Source: Casuarina equisetifolia (Eukaryota > Streptophyta > Magnoliopsida > Fagales > Casuarinaceae). From it: a stretch of 64,000 nucleotides of DNA. The notes under the pieces were generated by a model. It did not search any database and was not told the DNA's origin. It saw only the letters and a program-made list of their open reading frames with translations. This document shows, piece by piece, positions 41,053 through 50,936 of this stretch (positions within the stretch are counted from its first letter, which is position 1; every line of letters starts with the position of its first letter). The DNA is taken from positions 22,507,583 to 22,571,582 of the forward strand of contig CM052359.1 in the NCBI GenBank assembly GCA_028551475.1. The letters run 5' to 3'. Both the position numbers and the translations under genes were made by a program.

Positions 41053-43029
41053 CTGTGTGGTGGCATGTGGTGAATGGATAGCTCGGTCTAGAGCTGCTAG
41101 AGTCTCCAACACCTACAGTTGATTTCTGGAGAAGATTAACGAAGGATGAAAAAGAAGTTAGGGCATGAAGCATAATATGTGAGCTAACATACCAAAACCC
41201 AGGATGGTCCCAACACGTTATGCAATCGATGAGCATTGAAGAGTGTCCTCAAAGCTTAAATAGCAACATCAATCATAAGCAATTATATGAATGGTTGTTT
41301 AATCAGATAATTCCGAGTAAAGCATTTTCTTGAGAAATGCTTTCACTCTGGGTAAAGAATTCAGAAAATATGTAGCAGAATTAATACCTGCCCATTCTTA
41401 GGAGTAAGTACAACGCTGTCCCTTTGATCAACTAATTGTTCGGAGCGTTTCGACCCAGGTGACTGTAAGGCACTGCTGAAATCTCAATTGTAATCCCATT
41501 TCAACTTTGTCAGGGTACTGAAATCCCCGAAGTAGTACTAAGACCAGAAGTATATTAAACCAAAGAGGCTAAGTAAGACTGTTAGGTATTATTAAAAGTA
41601 CAGATTGAAAAAGAATTTTTTTTTTTTAATGTTCCATTCAGATGCCTAATTGTCAAGAACCAGCTTGTTTTGCAAATAAACCTTAAAGAAATTTAAGTAA
41701 ACGATGTTCAAAACATATTCATGCATATGTAGATATCACAACATTACATGACCATTAGAGTCTGGTACCATGTCAACACAAGTGACTATAAACCCAAAAG
41801 ATAAGGCAAACAGCGGTCAAAGCAATTATGAAAGAGAAGGGTCCATAAATCGACAAACGGCCTTTTTTTTTTGTATCAAAAAAGGAACAAACAGATGCAC
41901 ACTTATACATGTCTTATGACAAAACAAAATCCTATTCAAAAGCCAAAAAAAGACAATAATAAGTAATCTAGCCCAAGGGAGGAAGGACTAACAAAACAAA
42001 CAAATATTGGAGATATCATAAAACACCATAATGTTAGCAAACGGTGTAATCAGTAATAAAATTAGAAGAACTAAGGTAACTGCATATGAAGAAAATTCTG
42101 TTGATTCTCACCATCTTCTAAAATAGAGAAGCTAAAACCATGAAGTGTTATGAGATTGTACAGATGATATTTAGAACAGCATACCTCTTTTTTTCTGCTT
42201 CGCAGGGGAAATTGATTATAAATTTACAAAGAGATGCTAGAAAAGAGTTCAAAGGCTCTACAGCACGAAGAACCCCACATCACCGTAGACCAACAAACAA
42301 AACATTATCATTTGTGACAGGGCAAAACCAGAAAAGAAAAAAAAAAAAAAAAGCCATAACATAGGAATACCGTACTTTAACTCTCGAAATAAAATAAAGA
42401 CAAAACAACGGCAGTAGTCATGCATTGAATCAATATATCTAAATTTTTGTTACTTGAGTGAATGCCTGGTATTCCGTCAAAATCTCCAATACTATAGCCT
42501 CTCCTTGTGACCTTCCAAAATTACTTCAGGTCAGACAGAGAAATTTAGCTTTTCTTTAGACTGGAAGGTCCCAGTAAAAGGGTTCACTAACCTGCAAAAT
42601 AAGGGACAATGCATCAAGAATGGTCAACCACAAAGAATCGACCATCGAGATGCAGAGAGCAGCAGTCTTCCCACTATATTTTGCTGGTGGATCATTATCA
42701 CATCTGGGAGATTCAAGCTAGTTGCACCAAGAGAGACAAAGCAATAACTACATGCTAGCACATGCCATGTTCCTCAAAAAAATAAAATAAAAATAAAAAA
42801 TAAAAAATTTACAAATGGAAAGTAAAAACAAAAGGGAAGCATGTGCAGAGCTACCTCCCCAGTTTCCACAGCTTCATCTGTCAAATTAGCAACTGTGAAT
42901 AACACACCCAACAGACCTTCAACTGCCAAAGTTATTGAATGGGCCTCACTAGCAACCAAGACAGCAGCATTGGATGAATCATTATCAAGACTCCACTCAA
43001 TCCCTTCAGAAGATACATAACGTCGAATT
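41053..43029 (-). pseudogene. MON2-like (DCB/HUS trans-Golgi scaffold) gene fragment
   Basis: MON2 is a large ARF-GEF-related scaffold at the trans-Golgi. Seven exon remnants lie in order on the minus strand: 43029-42855 (GIEWSLDNDSSNAAVLVASE, HSITLAVEGLLGV), 42717-42592 (KTAALCISMVDSLWLTILDA), 42511-42454 (SQGEAIVLEILTEYQAFTQ), about 42281-42185 (GVLRAVEPLNSFLASLCKF), 41475-41388 (SALQSPGSKRSEQLVDQRDS), 41254-41193 (LRTLFNAHRLHNVLGPSWVL) and 41112-41053 (VLETLAALDRAIHSPHATTQ). They span part of the middle of a protein of roughly 1600 residues; earlier and later exons are absent. Phase breaks lie between exons 2 and 3, exon 4 has no AG acceptor, and exon 6 appears to have lost its acceptor (AAG where CAG/G is expected). 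Introns are kept, so it is not a retrocopy. Confidence 0.85.
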
Positions 43030-43846
43030 CTATGTGTATCAGGAATTTTTATAATGATAAGCAACAATGTGTACAAGGCCAGAAAGAAAGAGTTGATTCT
43101 TTTATGTATGTGCATGTATTTTTATAACACAAAGTTTCCAAAATTCACATCCCCGGGTATGAAAAAACTTAACTCCCCCATGTTGACTCCATATACGATC
43201 AGGAATCCTTTTGAATCTTCACGGTTCCTTGATCACCTATTTATCCAGCTGATGGTTGTGATATTAGAAGTTTATGCTGAAACACCCCCTCCACCTAATA
43301 CCTGAATGAGACTTCTTTGTTCTGCTTCAGTGAAATATTTTAAGTTGCAATCTAGCCAGAAGATTATTGCTCCAATTTTCTATCTTAAACCATTCATTTG
43401 CATAAGTTGTATCATGTCCTGGGTTTTGCCTTATGTAGAGTTTAAGCTTTTCTAAGGAACTTTTGACATCCGTATTCAGATATCAAGTTTCTAGTTCAGC
43501 CAATCTTTCTTTTTCTTTATTTTATTTTGTTTATTCTATTTTTTTGGTCCACGAGCATAGCTATGGATGTAAAGATACATAAGATCTTAGAACAGCCACA
43601 AGTTGATAACTAATTGGGCACTTATATTTTGTCAAGAGACCCTTGCATATCAACCGAATGAGGACACATGAGGACCAAGGTCCTCTACCCGAGATGCTCA
43701 TTTGAAATTTCAATTGACCGTGCTGTCCTCCAGTCAGGACGCAGCGTTTTCAACTTTCTACCCCTCCTAGTGAAGCACCGTACCACACGCCAGCACCACA
43801 CACCCGCAACCCCGACAGCCTCCCGGACAGAGCACGCTGGCTTGCT
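43030..43846. other. Upstream region of the ankyrin gene
   Basis: No gene seen. GC content rises at 43,640-43,900 towards the ankyrin gene promoter. Confidence 0.45.
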
Positions 43847-44082
43847 ATTCAGAGCAAGCCAGCAATTCAGATTTCACCCGCACCAGAGGAGCAGACGTGA
43901 CTGAAGTAATTCTGCCAGCAACAGCTTTATTTTTTTTGTTGTGTTCACCATTCAGAGCAAGCCAGCAACAGCTTTTACCGCACCAGAGGAGCAGACGTGG
44001 ACTGAAGTGATTCTGCCGACCATTGCAGAGGAACGTGAAGCAACTTTATTTTGAATTCTGTTTTATTTTATTGTGTTCATCC
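43847..44082. repeat. Tandem duplication in the ankyrin gene promoter
   Basis: Two adjacent copies, 43847-43949 and 43950-44082, share ATTCAGAGCAAGCCAGCA and GCACCAGAGGAGCAGACGTG and end in TTATTTT...GTGTTCA. A shorter leader repeat follows at 44161-44240 (TTGCATTTCGGTTTTAGT twice). Both lie just upstream of the start and could alter regulation. Confidence 0.8.
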
Positions 44083-44303
44083 CTCTATAAGAGAATTTGA
44101 TCCCGTTGATGTGTTTTTCAATTTTGACAGTAAGAGTGCAAGCAGTGAGCAGACCGCGTTTTAGTGAGCAGTGAGCAGTGAGCGTTTGCATTTCGGTTTT
44201 AGTGAGCAGTGAGTGCTTGCATTTCGGTTTTAGTAACCACACAGCGGTGATCATGCAGTTTCTCTCCGAGTCTGCTTTGACAAGCCGAGTGCTTGAGCAA
44301 CAA

Positions 44304-45756
44304 ATGGCCTCTGTCCAGGACTTAAAAGATTTATTCGAGGCCAGCAACTCCAACAACATCGGTGAGTTTTATGAAATACTAAAGAAACATCCCAATATTC
44401 TGAATGTGTATGACAATGTTTTGTTAGCAGAAACACCACTGCATGTCAGTGCTGCGGCTGGTCATGCATTATTGGTGTCGGAGCTCCTTACTTTAAAGCC
44501 TAAGCTTTTATTTGTGAAAGATACAAACAATTTTAGTGCACTTCATTGTGTTATTGAGGGTATTTCTTTGAAAGAAGACGGTATGATTGAAAAATTATGT
44601 GATGTTGGACTTATATTAGCAAGGTTTGATAAGGATGTGATCAGATTGAAAGGAAAAGATAGTTGGACCCCATTGCATTTGGCTGTTAAAAAAGGAAATA
44701 TCCAACTTATTGAGGATTTTTTATCCATTAATCCCCAATCAATCTTAGATGTAACCTATTTGAATGAAAATGTGTTTCATGTTGCTTTAAGACACAATCA
44801 AGTTTTAGCTTTCAACCTATTAGTTCAAAAGGGTGCAGAATATTTGAAATCCTTAGATGATAAGACATTTTTATTAGAGGTAGAGGTTTTTAAATGCCGA
44901 GACAGAGTAAACGGAACTGTCTTAGACACTATACATGCGAGAGATGTTAGTAACAGACAGCCGGTGCAACAATCCCAACCAGAGGGCCAACAATCTGTCA
45001 TCCAAATGACACCGATTGCCCAAGGACAATCGGGAGGAGGAGGAGGCCAACAGGGCCAAGGGCAACACTCTGTTACTGAAATGGCAACTGTCCAAGGGCA
45101 AACGGCAGGAGGAGGCCAACAACAAGTGGACCAGCAATCTCGGGCAAGTTTTGTTAACAGTTTTACTTATTTTTCTTCTTAAAAAATAATTAGTTTATTG
45201 TTAACAGGTTTCCAATTAACAGGTAGACGTTGAAGGGTTCAAAGGTCTGTTAACTCGTCTGTTAACTCCTGAAAAATCTCGACTAGAGCAAGAACTTGGC
45301 TCTTTAAGCTTAGTGTTGCTGGCATTTTTTTTGACATACCTCCTTCAATCGGCATCTGCTCCGCCGGGAGGAACCTGGCCAGATAATGCTCCAGAAAACC
45401 TCGCAGCAGCGCCAGATAGTGCTCCACACCTTGCAGGGACAGCCATTATGGCTCCATCCCATTTCATTTCATTTATCTGCATAAATGTTGTGTTCATGGT
45501 TTTCTTAGTTACAGTAATAATCTTCTTACTCCCCAAGGACCTGAAAGTGGCCGGCAAATACCTGATAGCCATGTGGATCATGACATCCTATTTTGTACTA
45601 TCAGCTTTGGAGTTATACCCAAGGAAGAAAAGGTGGTCCCGGAAAGAATATTTTCTACTGTGGTTTATACATTCGGTTTTGGCTTTTTTCCTTGTATTTT
45701 GGCGTCATTTGTTACTGTTCGATAAGCTTAAGAAGTTTTGTCGCCGCTGCGGATGA
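44304..45756 (+). CDS. Ankyrin-repeat membrane protein with PGG domain (ACD6/BDA1 type)
   Basis: Family members sit in plasma or ER membranes and act in immunity or salt response. Exons 44304-45143 and 45223-45756 join in phase to 457 residues. The intron uses a GC donor (CGG/GCAAGT), which exactly restores frame; reading through gives a stop at 45180. Exon 1 has about four ankyrin repeats (ETPLHVSAAAGHALLVSELL, SALHCVIEG, WTPLHLAVKKGNIQLIEDFL, NVFHVALRHNQVLAFNLL), then a Gln/Gly-rich linker with an internal duplication (QSGGGGGQQ, QTAGGGQQQ). Exon 2 has the PGG domain: LLAFFLTYLLQSASAPPGGT then three more membrane helices ending LLLFDKLKKFCRRCG. Start MASVQDLKDLFEASN was chosen to fit the family; ATG at 44253 is an alternative. 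It appears intact. Confidence 0.88.
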
Positions 45757-45855
45757 AGCGGATGAAGCCTTTTCTGAAGTTTTGTCGCTGCTGCGGATGA
45801 AGCGGATGAAGCCTTTTCTGAAGTTTTGTCGCTGCTGCGGATGAAGCCTTTTCTT
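45733..45855 (+). repeat. 44-bp minisatellite spanning the ankyrin gene stop codon
   Basis: Units 45733-45776 and 45777-45820 and a partial third to 45855, each starting AAGTTTTGTCGC and containing GCTGCGGATGAAG. The first unit encodes the protein's last residues (KFCRRCG) and its stop; the later units lie in the 3' UTR. Confidence 0.9.
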
Positions 45856-47357
45856 TGCCGGTTTATAGTTCTTTCTATGTTGATTTCTTTGGGTTTGTAA
45901 AACCGTTATGACTATGAACACTTAGTTGTTCTTTCTTATCTATCATTGGTTATGACTATCGTTAATTTTCTTCTTTCTTCTCCTTGTTCATTGTTACTTA
46001 CCCTCCGCACTCCTCGCTGTAGAATCCAACAGTTACAAAAAGGAGTTTCTCAACGTTGTCGTATCTTGTGTTTCAGTTTATCCCTCCCTTTTTTCACTCA
46101 CTACCACGCTGCTCCAAATCTTAACCATTTTTTCTTAAATGCCGCGTCACAACTGCAATATAATCAGAAGAAATCCAAGCCCAATGTCCCCACAAGATCA
46201 GCAACCAAATTCTCCAATATCTGGCTCAACCACTCGGGTACCTAACAATCATCTTACCCTTCACACTTTCTTTTTCTTCTTAATTTTTGGACATAATCGC
46301 ATACATAGTAAGATGAAGAACAGTTAAGTATGCAACTGATCAGTTTTCTTTTGAAAAAATAAAAATAGGACAAATACACTTAATTATCATAATGCTAAAA
46401 CTCGAAATCTAATATTCACCACAGCAGTAAAATTTAAAGACGTATAAAACGTTTTCCCTTTTCTTACTCGGATTAGTATTTGCATGAATGGGTTGACCCT
46501 TGATTTGACCAACCAAACCTCATATCTTTCAGGTGTTAATTGAGAAATTTAAATTAGTGAGTAGGGCAAACTGATTTTTTTTTATAAGGCTAAAGTAATA
46601 CTTACGAATAATTTAGCCGTCAACTTAATTGCTGTACAAATGAGTGATTATTAAATGCGAAAGAATTCAAGAATGAATCCCAAATTGCTATGGAATAAAT
46701 TTTGTTCCTAACCATGTAAATCTCGTGATTGCTTGAATGTGTATTTGATTTCTGTTGACCACATTTAATCTCTCAACACAGGTTTTATTGGCCTTGGGTA
46801 TGGCCAACGACGGCGGTTGGTCACCCCTAAAGCATGCTCTCTGTTGCTTCTGGCCGCATTATCACTTGCATCTAAGCAATCTCACAGAGCATCATTTGTA
46901 GAAACTGGGAATATTACAACAGAGCTAACCTACTCAAGACATTATTGCAGGTCCAAGATGCATCAATCATCAAAAGCCAACCTCATTAAGATTATATTGC
47001 AGCATGAGATGTATACTGTAAACAATAGACACAAAAAGGTAGTATTACTTTGGGAGACGTAAATGCAACAACTAAGATGCATACTATCAAATCTCCAGCA
47101 TTTCTTCCCCCTCTACTGCCAGAACACGCACCGTGATTATAGTATATACATCAAAGACAAACATAAGCAGTTCCCCTGCCACCTTCCATCCAGATACGCA
47201 AAACAACTTTGAACCACGAAATCAAGACTCTGAACTGAAAAACAAATTACAGTGGAGGTAAGAAATAGTCTATCCCAAAACCTGCTGTAATGAGCCGACG
47301 GTTCTAGCAATTGAATGTCATTAGAATGTTGCCAGGCATGCCTCGTCTTTGATGTCA
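45856..47357. other. Intergenic sequence between the ankyrin and LCV genes
   Basis: No gene can be supported. A possible acceptor (AACACAG, about 46,775-46,781) opens a frame of about 95 codons on the plus strand, but it resembles no known family. Confidence 0.4.
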
Positions 47358-50188
47358 TTAGGTTATTCTGGTCAATGGGATTCTTTCATTCTGCCGAGCA
47401 ACCCTCATTGTCATTGTCCCAGAAACAATGATCTCTGTGGTATTATTGCCCATAAAAAGTAAGGGAAAAAAAAGAAAAGAAAAGAAAAAAGGATCAAGGT
47501 TGATATTGAGAGCTGAATGGGCGAAAAAAAAGAAAAAGAGATTCTTTCCATTTCTAACTGAGCCCCTTTTATTAGATTTGAACGTTCCCCTCGTTAACTT
47601 TGGGATGACAACCTACTTAACTACAACTGAGCAGACATTGGACTGGTGATATAACTAGATGGGCTTCTTACATGTTTAATTAATTATAGTAGTTACAGAC
47701 ATGCTTAAACAAGTGGTCTCGGTGAAAGATAGAAGCAGATGTTACTATAAGCACGACCAGAGTAAAACCCAAAATGTTTAACGACTCATGACCCAGAAGC
47801 ACAAGATGGGGAAAGAAAAATTTGGCCAAAGTGTAATAAACTTACTGGAACTTGATGAAGTAACAATTCCAGAAATTTGGTTGTTTTCTTTTCTTTTCTT
47901 TTCTTTCTTTCTTTCTTTCTTTCTTTATCCTTCTTTTTCTAAGACAGGAGGGTGGACACAGGGCAAGGGTCGGGGAAGAGTCAAACCAGTGACCTGGCTT
48001 ATTGAGTTGTGGTCTCTGTGCAGGTATGTCTACCTTGGGGATCTAGATCATCCCGCCCAATCATAGGTGCTATGTAAGTTTAAATAGTTATAACATAATA
48101 AAATGAGATTGACATAAAGATTACACACTTCAAGAATAAAGAGGAAAAGGGCCAAGATATGCTGTCAGGAATTCAAAGCTTTAAAAAAGTGGATTGGTTC
48201 CTTAACACACAGTGATTAAAGCAACGAAGTAGACATAGCAAAGGCAAAGATAGAAGAGGTACCTATGCCTTCTCGGATAGAAAGATTTGGCCTAATGACG
48301 TCTTTGGAGTTAACTAGAAGTATAACACCAATGAATAGATGGTTGGTTGGGATGAAAACACTACATAACTCTTCATCTTCATTATCTCTCTGGAGCAAAA
48401 ACCAACATTGGAAGAAAAGATGTGTCATTTGTCAATTACAATGAACCTGAAGATAGTAAGATCAACGTAAGTACATGCCTAATACCACAAAAATCTCATG
48501 TCAATCAGTTGCCTTCTTACATTTGAACATATGAAAAAGAGATGACCATTAGAAATCTCGGATAAGATCTATTTGCATTCAAATTAATGAGAAATACCAA
48601 AAGAATAAAGATTCTTCCGAAAGGGAATGTGCATTTCAACATTTTCAAGAAAAGCTTGGTTTCTGGTATAAGTTATGCAAGATAAAAGGAACAGTCCAAA
48701 GAATACCTGAAGAGTGACAGTTGATGTGATAAAACCAAAGGCATATTCACCAACACGTGGGTGACAGATAATTGCTACTTCTTTAAATGCTGTGGTATTT
48801 TGATCTGCAAAGAAGGTAGCGTCATGTCAGTTTGAAGCCATCTTATAGAGTTGCTAGAATCTGGTCGTAGTAATTGACAAAAAAGATCAAAATTTTGGGA
48901 TCAAATAAAACTAGCATTCAGACTATCATCCAAAAACCAAGTGATAGGTAAGACACACTTGCATTTAAATCATCAGCCATAGTATTATAGGGAAAACAGT
49001 AGAATAATTAATTTACCAAGTTATACATTGTGATTGCAAGCCAACGCACACAGGGAACTATTCTCGTTTCTTAAAACAAAACAATCACTAACGAACTAAT
49101 ACAATGTCCTCAGTAACATCCCAAGCTAAACAAATCACAAGTTGTCCAGCAACTCTTCCAAGGAACGGTGTGTATGCATTTTAAGTCACTTTATACAACT
49201 ATATATGTTAAGCAAGGAAACAAACAACAATACAAACAGAATGTTGTGTTACCTGGAGAAATTGAAGCACTAATTTGTTTGGAGGCTGAATATATATGTC
49301 TGATGAAAGGCATTTGCTTTATAAACCATTCACCAAGTGAGAAAAGGGTACCACCAATCCATGAAGAAACAAAAACACCAACAAAGAATACAAAGAGCAA
49401 AGAGGTGATAAACCAAGTGTCTTGCGACACATAATCAAAGACGTCGAATATGAGGGCACTTTGACAAATAATCGCTCTATCGCAAAGAGAATGATACCAA
49501 TTAATTTAGAAGTCCAAATAAACAGCAGTGTAGCAGAAAAATGTCATTAAATGATGCATCAAATCGTTAGATCTACTACAATTTCACAGTAATACGTTGT
49601 AGAAAGACCAAATATCTTTTGAGACATGGTTAAGGAATTAATCCAGTCAAGCCACGCCAAGCAGCCAACAAAATGGGGATAAATGGAATCTACACGATCA
49701 TTAGACTCTCTAGTGCCCACTCTACAAGGTTCCTTCACAACTTTGAATTCAAACCAAACCATGCCAGATTCTAGACAAGTTCAAGTTCCCATTGTACTGA
49801 CTTGTAGTCTTCATAATCTATAAGGTCTGCTCATAAAGATGGGAAACAAACTACAAGTTAAGGCCAACTCAAGACTCCCATATGCAACAGATTAACAAAG
49901 TCTGAGGAACCTAGGTTTCGTCCTATTATTGTTAAAAAATTTAGAATTGTTTTCAACTGAGCCTCCTCAATCATCCAAGGAGACGATATCCCTATTTGGC
50001 ATGCATTTATAAAATCGATAATTACTGAACTAATGCCTATGGTTAGCGATATGCGTTCCCATACTTTGTGAAAAGGCAGCATTGGTCAGAGATCACTGGT
50101 TGTGCATCTAAAACTTACAAAAATATGTCAAAGCCAAGCTGGGCATATAATGGACTGAAGAAACCATCAACAAGTTGAATAAACCACA
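47358..50188 (-). pseudogene. LIKE-COV (LCV/COV1 family) membrane protein gene, frame disrupted
   Basis: COV/LCV proteins are integral membrane proteins of the Golgi/TGN, linked in Arabidopsis to vascular patterning. Exons on the minus strand: 50188-50119 (WFIQLVDGFFSPLYAQLGFD), 49420-49253 (ITSLLFVFFVGVFVSSWIGG, SLGEWFIKQMPFIRHIYSAS), 48804-48707 (FKEVAIICHPRVGEYAFGFI), 48389-48263 (CSVFIPTNHLFIGVILLVNS) and 47434-47358 (IIVSGTMTMRVARQNERIPL). The last four join in phase to a stop and match the family closely. The junction between 50119 and 49420 does not close: the 5' exon ends ATATTTTT, and the next begins ACACTTGG where family members read GLGF. A degraded earlier exon (CVVFL) may lie near 50,400-50,470. 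No start codon was found. Recently inactivated or mis-assembled at its 5' end. Confidence 0.8.
47883..47926. repeat. TTTC microsatellite in an LCV intron
   Basis: A run of TTTTC and then TTTC units; intronic. Confidence 0.9.
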
Positions 50189-50936
50189 CTGCAATTTCAC
50201 AGTTCAAAGCAAGATTATGCTCGGAGATAAGAAACTCATATGCACTAAGAAACAGCGAGAGCAATCAACAGATGAGCTTATTACCATCCAGTCATAAACT
50301 TCTTTGAGACCCAACTCTGAAGAACAAAACAGCAAGCCTGAACAAGTGAATAAAGCGAGAAATCAGAAGTGGAAACGAGATATGATCATTTCCTGTATCA
50401 ACATAACAAGAATATCAAATGATTTCAAATATTTTCCGGCGCAAACAGTGCTACTGTCCTTGAGGAAGACAACACAGGACATGCAGCTATGCTAATTGAA
50501 GCAAGACTAGATTTTACCTAGGTCATTTTCTACACAATACTGGAAAAACATGATCTCTGTAATATTCTTAAACCTTTCTGCTAACTCCGAGCTTGTTATA
50601 GATTTTGAGGCTAACTAGTGAACCTTATTTGCAGTTGCGACTTGCTAATATTGAGTTGAGGGAGTTGATCCTTGCTTATCGCTTCCTGATCATTGTGAGA
50701 TCGGTATTATAAAGTTTTGTTTTTGCGATATGTTGTTTAAGTAAAGAAAATGAAAGAAAAGGAGAAGAAAAGAATGCCAACGGCTGAATTAATATTGGCG
50801 ACCACGAAAGAAAAAAAGAAAGAAATATAAACGCACATTTTCTGGAAGCCTTTGCATAGATATGCAATGTTAAATATCTAGCCTTTATCTATTAATTCTA
50901 TTTTCCATTTTTAATTTTTAATTTTTATATTTTCAG

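Noticed and set aside
42774-43115. 113-codon minus-strand frame as a stand-alone gene
   Set aside because: Its core is one MON2 exon (42855-43029); both ends are intron read-through.
46775-47062. Possible gene on the plus strand with a hydrophobic start
   Set aside because: An acceptor-like site opens a frame, but there is no family resemblance and no clear partner exon.
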